A stretch of DNA of 38,417 nt, from positions 1-38,417 of the forward strand of contig NZ_JASLAW010000214.1 in assembly GCF_030147005.1 (NCBI RefSeq), in the 5' to 3' direction. Shown one piece after another: positions 24,245-32,652 of the stretch (within the stretch, counting starts at the first letter, position 1; each line of letters opens with the position of its first letter). A model generated the notes under the pieces. The model did no database searches. It was not told where the DNA came from and worked only from the letters and a program-made list of their open reading frames with translations. Source of the DNA: Pseudomonas sp. (GTDB lineage: Bacteria > Pseudomonadota > Gammaproteobacteria > Pseudomonadales > Pseudomonadaceae). Made by a program: the position numbers and the translations under genes.

Positions 24245-25354
24245 TCAGCCGCGAGCGATCAGCGCTGCATCAGCGGCGACCTTTTCGGCCGCTTTCTCGC
24301 GGATCAGCTTTTCCAGCTCATCCACAAGATTGTCATTCGTCAATTTCTGCGACGGCTTGCCGTCGATGTAAATCAGGTTCGGTGTACCGCCGGTCAGGCC
24401 CACATGCGCTTCTTTGGCCTCGCCTGGCCCGTTGACCACGCAACCGATCACCGCGACATCCAGCGGCACCAGCAGGTCTTCGAGACGCAACTCCAGGTCG
24501 TTCATGGTTTTCACCACGTCGAAGTTCTGCCGCGAGCAGCTCGGGCAGGCAATGAAGTTGATGCCACGGGAACGCAAACGCAGGGATTTGAGAATGTCGT
24601 AACCGACCTTCACTTCCTCTACGGGGTCTGCCGCCAGGGAGATGCGGATAGTATCGCCAATCCCTTCGGCGAGCAGCATACCGAGACCCACCGCAGATTT
24701 CACTGTGCCTGAGCGTAAACCGCCCGCTTCAGTGATGCCCAGGTGCAGCGGCTGCACGATTTCCTTGGCCAGCAGGCGGTAGGCTTCTACGGCCATGAAC
24801 ACGTCGGACGCCTTTACACTGACCTTGAAGTCCTGGAAATTCAGGCGTTCCAGGTGTTCAACGTGGCGCAACGCCGACTCGACCAGCGCCGCCGGAGTAG
24901 GCTCGCCGTATTTCTTTTGCAGGTCTTTTTCCAGCGAACCGGCGTTGACGCCGATGCGGATGGGAATACCGCGATCACGGGCCGCATCCACCACGGCCCG
25001 CACACGGTCTTCACGACCGATGTTGCCCGGGTTGATCCGCAGGCAGTCCACACCCAGTTCGGCTACGCGCAACGCGATTTTGTAGTCGAAGTGAATGTCG
25101 GCAACCAGCGGCACCTTGACCAATTGCTTGATGCGGCCAAAAGCTTCGGCAGCGTCCATATCCGGTACGGAAACCCGCACGATGTCCACGCCGGCCGCTT
25201 CCAGACGGTTGATCTGGGCGACTGTGGCGGCCACGTCATTGGTGTCGCTGTTGGTCATGCTCTGCACCGCGATGGGGGCGTCGCCGCCCACCGGCACCGA
25301 GCCGACCCAGATCTTGCGCGATACGCGACGTTTGATTGGAGATTCGCCGTGCAT
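24245..25354 (-). CDS. ispG: 4-hydroxy-3-methylbut-2-en-1-yl diphosphate synthase (GcpE)
   Basis: 369 residues. It catalyses the penultimate MEP-pathway step, reductive ring opening of methylerythritol cyclodiphosphate, and needs a [4Fe-4S] cluster. The N-terminal TIM barrel begins near VPVGGDAPIAVQSMTN. The C-terminal cluster domain shows CPSCSRQNFD with two ligand Cys, and GCVVNGPGEAKEAH with the third Cys and nearby Glu. It starts 2 nt after the rodZ stop in transcription order, so the two are coupled. It lies downstream of the isc genes that supply its cluster. Confidence 0.97.
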   Translation of the reverse strand: MHGESPIKRRVSRKIWVGSVPVGGDAPIAVQSMTNSDTNDVAATVAQINRLEAAGVDIVRVSVPDMDAAEAFGRIKQLVKVPLVADIHFDYKIALRVAELGVDCLRINPGNIGREDRVRAVVDAARDRGIPIRIGVNAGSLEKDLQKKYGEPTPAALVESALRHVEHLERLNFQDFKVSVKASDVFMAVEAYRLLAKEIVQPLHLGITEAGGLRSGTVKSAVGLGMLLAEGIGDTIRISLAADPVEEVKVGYDILKSLRLRSRGINFIACPSCSRQNFDVVKTMNDLELRLEDLLVPLDVAVIGCVVNGPGEAKEAHVGLTGGTPNLIYIDGKPSQKLTNDNLVDELEKLIREKAAEKVAADAALIARG

Positions 25355-25356
25355 GA

Positions 25357-26346
25357 CTATTGTCCCAACTTGATGCGAGCTGTCTCGCCACTGGTGAACG
25401 GCGCCACGTCCACAGGCTGGCCGTTGTAGGCCACTTGCGCGCCACGGGCGAAGCCCAGACGCAGCGTCAAAGGAGGCTTGCCGCCCTGGTCAAGAGTATC
25501 TCCCTTACGCTTGAGACCGCTAAACAGCACTTTGCCATTGCCATCGGTGACTTGCGTCCAGCAGTCAGCGATGAAGGTGATCTGTACGCGCCCGTCACCG
25601 GCGATCAACGCTGGGGTGGTGGGCGGCGACATGGCTGGCGCAGTCGGCGCGGCCGGCGCTGGAGCCTGTGCCGGAGCAGCCGGTGCGGGAGCCTGGGCCT
25701 GGGCCGCGGGTGCTGCTGGAACCGGAGCGGGTGCGGCGGCAGTCGCAGCAGGTGCGCTGCCGCCTTCCGGAGCAGGCTGTTCGGCAGTGGCAGGCGCTTG
25801 CGGCGCGGCTTGCCCTTCGACGACCGCCTGGTCTTCCGGCTCATCCAGCGGATGAATCTGCGTAGTGCCGTCGGCGCTTTCGACCTCGACGTGCTCCAGG
25901 GCATTGCTGGTCAGGTCTTTATTGCGCTGGGAGGTCTGGTCTTGCCACCAGACGAAGCCGCCACCGATCACGGCAATCAACAGCAACAGGCTGACAATGC
26001 GCAAAATCGTGTGGGAAACCCGAGTGGGCTCTTCAATGCGACCGAGGCCATGCACATTACTGCCCTGGGAGTCGGTGCCGGTGAACTGGTCGAACGCCTG
26101 GACCAGCACGGTCTGGTCGATACCCAACAATTTGGCATAGGCGCGGATATAGCCACGGGCGAACGTGTGCCCAGGCAGTTTGTCGAACGCGCCAGCCTCC
26201 AGGTTGGCCAGGGAGGTGGTGGTCAAATTGAGCTTGAGGGCCACTTCCGCCAGCGACCAACCATTGCTCTCGCGGGCCTGACGCAAGGTCTCGCCTGGGT
26301 TGACGCGATTAGCTGCTACAACTTCCGGGTGCGCGGCTTTCATCAT
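25357..26346 (-). CDS. rodZ: Cytoskeletal protein RodZ
   Basis: 329 residues. Domains in order are a cytosolic Cro/C1-type helix-turn-helix (about 15-85, with ETLRQARESNGWSLAEVA), a single transmembrane helix (about 112-132), a long Pro/Ala/Gln-rich periplasmic linker (about 175-240) and a C-terminal beta domain (DUF4115-like, about 248-329). RodZ links MreB to the peptidoglycan elongation machinery and sets cell shape. The start has two adjacent ATGs (26344-26346 and 26341-26343) overlapping the pilF stop. The linker is low complexity and its length probably varies between strains. Confidence 0.93.
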   Translation of the reverse strand: MMKAAHPEVVAANRVNPGETLRQARESNGWSLAEVALKLNLTTTSLANLEAGAFDKLPGHTFARGYIRAYAKLLGIDQTVLVQAFDQFTGTDSQGSNVHGLGRIEEPTRVSHTILRIVSLLLLIAVIGGGFVWWQDQTSQRNKDLTSNALEHVEVESADGTTQIHPLDEPEDQAVVEGQAAPQAPATAEQPAPEGGSAPAATAAAPAPVPAAPAAQAQAPAPAAPAQAPAPAAPTAPAMSPPTTPALIAGDGRVQITFIADCWTQVTDGNGKVLFSGLKRKGDTLDQGGKPPLTLRLGFARGAQVAYNGQPVDVAPFTSGETARIKLGQ

Positions 26347-27101
26347 TGCTCCGACAGGTATTGCTGATATTCCGGCGTACCGGGATAGAGTCGTTCAAGT
26401 TGCTGGCCAAAACGTGCGGCCGTGTCGCGTTCTTCATGAACCGTCGCCAGGCGCACACCGAGCAACAGACTACGTGCATTGTGCCCGCTGAGCAGGCTGA
26501 AACGCTCGTAATAGTCGCGTGCCGGCACATAATGCCTGTCTTCGTAAGACAACTCAGCCATTTCAAGCAAAGCGCGTGGCTGGCGAGCGTTCAGAAGCAG
26601 GGCTTTTTCCAGTTGCTGGCGCGCAAGCTCGCGCTGGCCGAGGTGTATCGAAGTCACCCCTAGGTTCTCGAAAACGCGCGAACGCTCAGGATAAAGGGTA
26701 TCGGTGCTGGCTTGCCGGAAATAAGCGGCGGCCTGTTCATAACGTTTCTGCTCGAACAGGAAACTGCCGTAGTTGTTCAGCAACCGAGCGTCGCCAGGAC
26801 GGGAAGCCAGCGCCTTCGTGAAATATTGATCCGCCAGTTCGGGCTCGGCCTGAGCCTTGAAGACCAGCGCCAACGCGGCATTGGCATCAGCATCGTTGAC
26901 GTCCAGTTCAAGGGCCTTCTTCAATGGGACCTTGGCCTGCTCGTTCATGCCCTGTTGCAAATAGCCCAAGCCCAGCTGCACATAGGCCACTCGCGCCGCT
27001 TCGCGACCCTTGCCGGTTTGCAAAGGGCTGTCATGGCCCGATGAAACACAACCGGCCAAAAGACCGGTAACAAGCAACAGCAGCGCAAGGCGCAAGGGCA
27101 T
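26343..27101 (-). CDS. pilF: Type IV pilus biogenesis/stability lipoprotein PilW (PilF)
   Basis: 252 residues. The signal peptide ends in the lipobox LLAGC (Cys18), so it is an outer-membrane lipoprotein. The mature part consists of about six TPR repeats (for example AYVQLGLGYLQQGMNEQAKVPL, LLNNYGSFLFEQKRYEQAAAYF). In P. aeruginosa the homologue is the pilotin that assembles the PilQ secretin. It overlaps rodZ by 4 nt and follows rlmN by 12 nt, the conserved pseudomonad order. Confidence 0.93.
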   Translation of the reverse strand: MPLRLALLLLVTGLLAGCVSSGHDSPLQTGKGREAARVAYVQLGLGYLQQGMNEQAKVPLKKALELDVNDADANAALALVFKAQAEPELADQYFTKALASRPGDARLLNNYGSFLFEQKRYEQAAAYFRQASTDTLYPERSRVFENLGVTSIHLGQRELARQQLEKALLLNARQPRALLEMAELSYEDRHYVPARDYYERFSLLSGHNARSLLLGVRLATVHEERDTAARFGQQLERLYPGTPEYQQYLSEQ

Positions 27102-27113
27102 AGAGGTCCTCTC

Positions 27114-28262
27114 TCAGGTTCGATTTGCAGCGCTTTGCGGCATATCGTCGGCTGCGCTCAACTCACGCACGGCGATGTAACGCTCACTGCGGCGGGTGCG
27201 ATCCAGCACCTGCCCTACCAATTGGCCACAGGCGGCGTCGATGTCTTCACCGCGAGTCGTACGCACGGTGACGTTGTAGCCGGCCTGGTGCAGTTGATCC
27301 TGGAAACGGCGGATAGCGTTGTTGCTCGGCCGCTCGTAGCCAGAATGGGGAAACGGGTTGAACGGAATCAGGTTGATCTTGCACGGGGTGTTCTTGAGCA
27401 ACTCGATCATCTCGACCGCATGCTCGACCTTGTCGTTGATGTCCTTGAGCATGGTGTACTCAATGGTCAGTACGCGTTTTTCACCCAAGGTCGCCATATA
27501 ACGCTGGCAGGACTCGAGCAGCATCTTAAGCGGATACTTCTTGTTGATCGGCACCAATTGGTTACGCAATGCGTCATTCGGTGCGTGCAGCGACAACGCC
27601 AGGGACACGTCGATGTGCTTGGCCAGCTCATCGATCATCGGGACCACGCCGGAGGTCGACAGGGTCACACGGCGCTTGGAGATGCCGTAGCCCAGGTCGT
27701 CCATCATCAAGTGCATGGCCGCAATCACGTTGTCGAAGTTCAGCAGCGGCTCACCCATGCCCATCATCACCACATTGGTGATGGCACGGTCGACGGTCGC
27801 CGGGACGCTGCCAAAGGATTTGTTGGCAATCCAAACCTGGCCGATGACTTCGGCGGCGGTGAGGTTGCTGTTGAAGCCTTGCTTGCCGGTGGAGCAGAAA
27901 CTGCAGTCCAGGGCACAGCCTGCCTGGGACGAAACGCATAAGGTGCCGCGCTTGCCCTGGGGAATGTACACGGTCTCGACGCAACTGCCGGACGCCACGC
28001 GCACCACCCACTTACGGGTGCCGTCGCTGGAGATGTCCTCGCTGACCACTTCGGGACCACGGACCTCGGCAATGGCCTTGAGCTTGTCGCGCAGGGCCTT
28101 GCTGACGTTCGTCATGGCGTCGAAATCGTCGACGCCAAAGTGGTGAATCCACTTCATTACCTGACCGGCACGGAAACGCTTCTCCCCGATTGAGTCGAAG
28201 AATTTCTCCATTTCCGGCTGAGTCAGACCCAGCAGGTTGGTTTTAACAGTCGATGTAGTCAT
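27114..28262 (-). CDS. rlmN: Dual-specificity RNA methyltransferase RlmN
   Basis: 382 residues. A radical-SAM enzyme that makes 2-methyladenosine in 23S rRNA (A2503) and some tRNAs. The CxxxCxxC cluster motif is CALDCSFC (Cys116, Cys120, Cys123), followed by the SAM-binding MGMGEPLLN block. A C-terminal Cys in DIDAACGQL matches the conserved methyl-transfer cysteine. Cytosolic. It sits 29 nt after ndk and 12 nt before pilF in transcription order. Confidence 0.97.
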   Translation of the reverse strand: MTTSTVKTNLLGLTQPEMEKFFDSIGEKRFRAGQVMKWIHHFGVDDFDAMTNVSKALRDKLKAIAEVRGPEVVSEDISSDGTRKWVVRVASGSCVETVYIPQGKRGTLCVSSQAGCALDCSFCSTGKQGFNSNLTAAEVIGQVWIANKSFGSVPATVDRAITNVVMMGMGEPLLNFDNVIAAMHLMMDDLGYGISKRRVTLSTSGVVPMIDELAKHIDVSLALSLHAPNDALRNQLVPINKKYPLKMLLESCQRYMATLGEKRVLTIEYTMLKDINDKVEHAVEMIELLKNTPCKINLIPFNPFPHSGYERPSNNAIRRFQDQLHQAGYNVTVRTTRGEDIDAACGQLVGQVLDRTRRSERYIAVRELSAADDMPQSAANRT

Positions 28263-28291
28263 GGATTCACCCTCACTCTTTAAGCCGATGC

Positions 28292-28717
28292 TTAGCGAGC
28301 GGTTACTTCAGTAGCTGCGAAGAAGTACGAGATTTCGCGAGCAGCAGCGGCTTCGGAGTCCGAACCGTGTACAGCGTTGGCGTCGATGGACTCAGCGAAA
28401 TCAGCACGGATGGTGCCGGCAGCTGCTTCTTTAGGGTTGGTAGCGCCCATCAGCTCACGGTTCAGAGCGATAGCGTTTTCGCCTTCCAGAACCTGAACAA
28501 CAACAGGACCGGAGATCATGAAGGCAACCAGGTCGCCGAAGAAGCCACGAGCGCTGTGCTCAGCGTAGAAGCCTTCAGCTTCAGCCTTGGACAGTTGCTT
28601 GAGTTTCGAAGCTACAACCTTCAGGCCGGCTTTTTCGAAACGAGTGGTGATCTCGCCGATGACGTTTTTTGCAACAGCGTCAGGCTTGATGATGGAGAAA
28701 GTACGTTGAACAGCCAT
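28292..28717 (-). CDS. ndk: Nucleoside diphosphate kinase
   Basis: 141 residues, usual length. It transfers the gamma phosphate of ATP to other NDPs through a phospho-histidine. The active-site block NAVHGSDS contains His117, and the N-terminal RTFSIIKPDAV is typical. It follows the isc terminator, whose loop contains a consensus -10, so ndk probably has its own promoter. A Shine-Dalgarno (TGGAG) is visible 5' of ATG 28715-28717. Confidence 0.98.
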   Translation of the reverse strand: MAVQRTFSIIKPDAVAKNVIGEITTRFEKAGLKVVASKLKQLSKAEAEGFYAEHSARGFFGDLVAFMISGPVVVQVLEGENAIALNRELMGATNPKEAAAGTIRADFAESIDANAVHGSDSEAAAAREISYFFAATEVTAR

Positions 28718-28753
28718 GGTGTAACTCCAGAAACGGTAATTTACGAAAAATTA

Positions 28754-28776
28754 AACCCGCGAATTATACGCGGGTT
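28754..28776 (-). terminator. isc operon terminator with an embedded TATAAT
   Basis: AACCCGCG (28754-28761), a 7-nt loop and CGCGGGTT (28769-28776) form an 8-bp stem, followed on the minus strand by TTTAATTTTT. The loop and stem edge contain a perfect TATAAT (28763-28768, minus strand), placed about 45 nt before the ndk start, so the site may be both terminator and ndk -10 region. A matching -35 is weak (TTAGGC at 18-nt spacing). Confidence 0.7.
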
Positions 28777-28808
28777 ATTGGGTATTGCCTAACTGCGTAA
28801 TAAGCGGC

Positions 28809-29009
28809 TCAGTCTGCTTCTTCGATCCACAGGCCTTGAATCGCCTCCAGGACCTTTTCGCCACCCCGATCCGGGACGTCGTCAAAATCCGGCAGTTCCA
28901 TTACGAGGTTGCGCAGCTTGACGAAGTTCACCGTAAGAGGATTGACCTCAGGATGAGCTTCTGCAAGTTGTATAGCTATTTCTTGTACATCAACCCATTT
29001 CAGGCTCAT
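28809..29009 (-). CDS. iscX: IscX (Fe-S cluster assembly modulator)
   Basis: 66 residues from ATG 29007-29009 (MSLKWVDVQE); an upstream start giving 72 residues is unlikely. It is a small acidic protein with the family signature DFDDVPDRGGEKVLEAIQ and tail WIEEAD. IscX binds IscS and iron and tunes cluster synthesis. Last gene of the isc operon, 14 nt after fdx. Confidence 0.95.
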   Translation of the reverse strand: MSLKWVDVQEIAIQLAEAHPEVNPLTVNFVKLRNLVMELPDFDDVPDRGGEKVLEAIQGLWIEEAD

Positions 29010-29023
29010 GACAGTTCCTTGGA

Positions 29024-29365
29024 TCAATGCGGCGCTTCAGCCGCATGGTTGAGCGAATATTTCGGAATTTCAACGGTGAGGTCTTCAGTCCCCACTTTCG
29101 CCTGACAGCTCAGGCGCGACGTTGGCTCCAGGCCCCACGCCTTATCAAGATTGTCTTCTTCCAGGTCACCGGCCTCGTTAAGGCTATTGAAACCCTTACG
29201 AATGATGCAGTGACAAGTGGTGCAGGAATTCACGCCACCACAAGCACTTTCGATCTCGATATGGTTGTCATGCGCGACGTCGAGAAGGGACTTGCCGGTC
29301 TCAGCCTCCACGACCATGCCGTCCGGGCAATGCTCGGCGTGCGGTAGAAAAGTGACCTGCGGCAT
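29024..29365 (-). CDS. fdx: ISC-type [2Fe-2S] ferredoxin
   Basis: 113 residues. Adrenodoxin-like ferredoxin that supplies electrons for cluster assembly. The ligands are Cys42, Cys48 and Cys51 in CGGVNSCTTC, and Cys87 in LSCQAK. It starts 3 nt after hscA in transcription order. Confidence 0.97.
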   Translation of the reverse strand: MPQVTFLPHAEHCPDGMVVEAETGKSLLDVAHDNHIEIESACGGVNSCTTCHCIIRKGFNSLNEAGDLEEDNLDKAWGLEPTSRLSCQAKVGTEDLTVEIPKYSLNHAAEAPH

Positions 29366-29368
29366 CAG

Positions 29369-31231
29369 TTATTCCTCAATTTCATTCAGGTTGCGCCCCG
29401 CCAGTGCGGCTTTCACCGTCTGATCCATGCGGCGGGCGGCAAAGGCGTCAGTGACCTGCGACAAGCGCTTGGTCTGCTGCTCGATGGCGTAACCATCGTT
29501 GCCTTTCATCAGTTCGGCCAGCTCCTGCATCTGCAGGTCGATGACCATGCGCTCTTCGGCATCCAACAGGCGCTCGCCATCGGTATCAAGGGCGCCCTGC
29601 ACCGCTTCGAGCAGGCGCTGGGCGTCAACTTGCTGCTCACGCAACACGCGAGCGACCTTGTCGTCGCCGGCATATTGGAACGAGTCTTTGAGCATCTTGG
29701 CAATTTCACCGTCCGTCAGCCCGTAGGACGGTTTGACCTGGATACTGGCTTCGACACCCGAGCCCAGTTCACGGGCCGCCACGCTCAGCAGGCCATCGGC
29801 ATCAACCTGGAAGGTCACGCGAATCTTCGCCGCGCCCGCTACCATGGCCGGAATACCGCGCAATTCAAAGCGGGCCAGGGAGCGGCAGTCGTTGATCAGC
29901 TCGCGCTCGCCTTGCAGCACATGAATCATCATGGCCGTCTGGCCGTCTTTATAGGTGGTGAAGTCCTGGGCGCGGGCGACAGGAATGGTGGTGTTGCGCG
30001 GAATCACCTTTTCCATCAGGCCGCCCATGGTTTCCAGCCCCAGGGACAAAGGAATCACGTCGAGCAGCAACAATTCGCCACCATCGCGCTTGTTGCCGGC
30101 CAGGGTATCGGCCTGGATCGCAGCACCAATGGCCACCACTTGATCCGGGTCGATGTCAGTCAGCGGTTGACGGCCAAAGGCTTCGGCGACGGCTTCACGA
30201 ACGCGTGGAACGCGGGTGGAACCGCCGACCATGACCACGGCACCGACGTCCTCCAGCTCGATACCGGAATCACGCACGGCGCGGCGGCAGGCTTTCAGGC
30301 TGCGGGCGACCATCGGTTCGATCAACGCATCGAACGCTTCACGCGTCAGTTGAGCCGACCAGGCGCCGTAGGAGACTTCAACAGTTGCAGCCTCCGTCAG
30401 CGCCTCCTTGGCGGCGCAGGCGGTTTGCAGCAGGTTACGCTGCGCGCCTGGGTCCAGGTCGGCAGATAAGCCCGCACTGCTGATGATCCAGCCCGCAATG
30501 GCGTGGTCGAAGTCATCGCCGCCGAGGGCGCTGTCGCCGCCGGTCGCCAGCACTTCAAAGACACCGCCGGTCAGGCGCAGGATTGAAATATCAAAGGTGC
30601 CGCCGCCCAGGTCGTAAATCGCGACCAAGCCTTCAGCATGCTGGTCCAGGCCGTAAGCCACGGCAGCAGCGGTCGGCTCGTTAAGCAAGCGCAGCACATT
30701 CAGGCCGGCGAGTTTCGCCGCATCCTTGGTAGCTTGGCGCTGAGCGTCATCGAAATAGGCCGGAACTGTAATCACCGCGCCAACCAGTTCGCCGCCCAAG
30801 GTGGTTTCCGCACGCTGGCGCAGCACCTTGAGGATATCGGCTGACACTTCCACCGGGCTTTTCGGGCCTTGAACGGTGTCGATGAACGGCATATGGGATT
30901 CGCCACCGACAAAGCGGTAAGGCATCTGGTCGCCCAACTGCTTGACGTCGGACAACCCACGGCCCATCAAGCGCTTGACCGACAACACAGTATTCAATGG
31001 GTCGGTAGACGCCGCCAGCTTGGCTGACTCACCCACTTCGATACGGTCGGGGTGATAGCGCACGGCGGACGGCAGAATCAGTTGGCCGTCGGCGTCGGGC
31101 AATGGCTCGGACAGGCCGCTGCGCACGGCAGCAACCAGGGAATTGGTGGTGCCCAGGTCAATCCCGACCGCCAGGCGACGCTGGTGCGGTTGAGGGCTTT
31201 GGCCGGGTTCGGCGATTTGCAGTAGAGCCAT
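29369..31231 (-). CDS. hscA: Fe-S protein chaperone HscA (Hsp70 family)
   Basis: 620 residues, the usual HscA length. The N-terminal ATPase domain has VGIDLGTTNS and YDLGGGTFDIS. The substrate-binding domain follows, with the C-terminal helical lid. HscA with HscB binds the LPPVK motif of IscU and promotes cluster transfer. It lies between hscB (54 nt upstream) and fdx (3 nt downstream). Confidence 0.97.
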   Translation of the reverse strand: MALLQIAEPGQSPQPHQRRLAVGIDLGTTNSLVAAVRSGLSEPLPDADGQLILPSAVRYHPDRIEVGESAKLAASTDPLNTVLSVKRLMGRGLSDVKQLGDQMPYRFVGGESHMPFIDTVQGPKSPVEVSADILKVLRQRAETTLGGELVGAVITVPAYFDDAQRQATKDAAKLAGLNVLRLLNEPTAAAVAYGLDQHAEGLVAIYDLGGGTFDISILRLTGGVFEVLATGGDSALGGDDFDHAIAGWIISSAGLSADLDPGAQRNLLQTACAAKEALTEAATVEVSYGAWSAQLTREAFDALIEPMVARSLKACRRAVRDSGIELEDVGAVVMVGGSTRVPRVREAVAEAFGRQPLTDIDPDQVVAIGAAIQADTLAGNKRDGGELLLLDVIPLSLGLETMGGLMEKVIPRNTTIPVARAQDFTTYKDGQTAMMIHVLQGERELINDCRSLARFELRGIPAMVAGAAKIRVTFQVDADGLLSVAARELGSGVEASIQVKPSYGLTDGEIAKMLKDSFQYAGDDKVARVLREQQVDAQRLLEAVQGALDTDGERLLDAEERMVIDLQMQELAELMKGNDGYAIEQQTKRLSQVTDAFAARRMDQTVKAALAGRNLNEIEE

Positions 31232-31285
31232 GGTAATCAGGTCTTATCTGTCTATACAGGCGCGCATCACGGGCAGCACACTGGG

Positions 31286-31807
31286 TTAATCGTCGAGGCG
31301 CTCTTCTAGCTGGCGCACTTCGTAGGTGAGCTTGTCGAGAAACTGCATGCGCCGCATCAGGCGTTCGGCCTGTTCGCGTTGCGCGGCATCATCCCAACAG
31401 GCTGCGAAGCTTTCGTTGAGCTCATCCTGGGCAGCTTTCAGACGGCGCTTGAAGACCGCGACGCCGGCCACATCGGCCTGGTCCTGCAAGTCTTCAAGTT
31501 CTTCGCGCCACTGCATCTGCTGCATCAGGAAGTCCGGGTCGTGCACGGTGACTTCCATCGGCAACTCACCGCCCTTCATCGCCAGCAAATAACGCGCGCG
31601 TTTCGGGGGGCTTTTGAGCGTCTGATAGGCTTCGTTGAGGCTGGCCGATTGCTCCAGCGCCAGGCGTTGCTCACGCTCGGAAGCGTCAGCGAAGCGGTCT
31701 GGATGCACGCCACGCGCCAATTCACGATAGCGCGTGGCAAGCTGCTCAAGATCCAGCCGAAAGCTCGGCTGCAGCTCGAATAAAGCGAAATGACAAGGAG
31801 TACCCAC
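31286..31807 (-). CDS. hscB: Fe-S co-chaperone HscB (J-type)
   Basis: 173 residues from GTG 31805-31807, giving MGTPCHFALF as in other HscB proteins. A frame extending to 31846 would overlap iscA by 31 nt and add residues foreign to the family. The J-domain carries HPD (residues 35-37), and the C-terminal three-helix bundle binds IscU. The start is 8 nt after the iscA stop, with GAGG inside the iscA end serving as ribosome site. Confidence 0.95.
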   Translation of the reverse strand: MGTPCHFALFELQPSFRLDLEQLATRYRELARGVHPDRFADASEREQRLALEQSASLNEAYQTLKSPPKRARYLLAMKGGELPMEVTVHDPDFLMQQMQWREELEDLQDQADVAGVAVFKRRLKAAQDELNESFAACWDDAAQREQAERLMRRMQFLDKLTYEVRQLEERLDD

Positions 31808-31815
31808 AAGAAGCC

Positions 31816-32139
31816 TCAGATGTTGAAGCTTTCGCCGCAGCCACATTCACCGCGTACGTTGGGGTTGTTGAACTTGAAGCCTTCGTTCAACCCTTCCTTG
31901 ACGAAATCGAGCTCGGTGCCGTCCAGGTAGGTCAGGCTTTTTGGGTCGATGATCACTTTTTCGCCGTGACTTTCGAACACCTGGTCTTCCGCAACCACCT
32001 CGTCGACAAACTCCAGCACGTAGGCAAGGCCGGAACAGCCCGTGGTGCGAACACCCAGACGAATCCCCTCACCTTTACCGCGCCCATTCAGGGAGCGGCG
32101 AATGTGCTGCGCAGCCGCTTCTGTCATGCTGATAGCCAT
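31816..32139 (-). CDS. iscA: Iron-sulfur cluster assembly protein IscA
   Basis: 107 residues, usual length. A-type carrier that delivers [4Fe-4S] clusters. The three conserved cysteines are Cys35 (TTGCSGLAY) and Cys99/Cys101 (GECGCGES). Confidence 0.97.
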   Translation of the reverse strand: MAISMTEAAAQHIRRSLNGRGKGEGIRLGVRTTGCSGLAYVLEFVDEVVAEDQVFESHGEKVIIDPKSLTYLDGTELDFVKEGLNEGFKFNNPNVRGECGCGESFNI

Positions 32140-32166
32140 CGTTGACTCCTTACTCGTCGCAAATGC

Positions 32167-32553
32167 TTAGATCAAGCCTTTCTTCTGCTTGTAGTCGCGA
32201 ACGGCCGCCTTGATGGCGTCCTCCGCAAGTACCGAGCAGTGAATTTTCACCGGCGGCAGGGCCAGTTCTTCGGCCAGCTGGGTGTTGCTGATGGTGACAG
32301 CCTCATCCAGGGTCTTGCCTTTCATCCATTCGGTCGCCAGGGAACTGGAGGCGATGGCCGAACCGCAGCCGTAGGTCTTGAACTTGGCGTCTTCGATAAC
32401 GCCAGCGTCGTTGACCTTGATCTGCAGGCGCATCACATCGCCGCACGCCGGAGCGCCGACCATGCCGGTGCCGACATCTGGGTCTTCCGCGTTCATCTTG
32501 CCGACGTTGCGCGGGTTTTCGTAGTGGTCGATGACCTTTTCGCTGTAAGCCAT
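32167..32553 (-). CDS. iscU: Fe-S cluster scaffold IscU
   Basis: 128 residues. Clusters are built on Cys37 (with Asp39, in ACGDV), Cys63 (YGCGSA) and Cys106 (KIHC). The HscA-recognised LPPVK is at 99-103. It lies 99 nt after iscS, a spacer that holds a hairpin. Confidence 0.98.
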   Translation of the reverse strand: MAYSEKVIDHYENPRNVGKMNAEDPDVGTGMVGAPACGDVMRLQIKVNDAGVIEDAKFKTYGCGSAIASSSLATEWMKGKTLDEAVTISNTQLAEELALPPVKIHCSVLAEDAIKAAVRDYKQKKGLI

Positions 32554-32577
32554 GGTACTGAATCCTCACTCATCAGG

Positions 32578-32644
32578 GCCGCTCTGGAACCCTGTAGAAA
32601 CGCCTGCGTTTTCCGCCACGTTGCTACAGAGCTGGGGGGGCGGC
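32578..32644 (-). other. Intercistronic hairpin between iscS and iscU
   Basis: CTGTAG (32592-32597) pairs with CTACAG (32624-32629). After a mismatch, AACG (32599-32602) pairs with CGTT (32619-32622). An outer GCCGC (32578-32582) can pair with GCGGC (32640-32644). The structure fills most of the spacer and has no terminal T-run, so it is more likely a processing or stability element than a terminator. Confidence 0.55.
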
Positions 32645-32652
32645 TTCTATAG

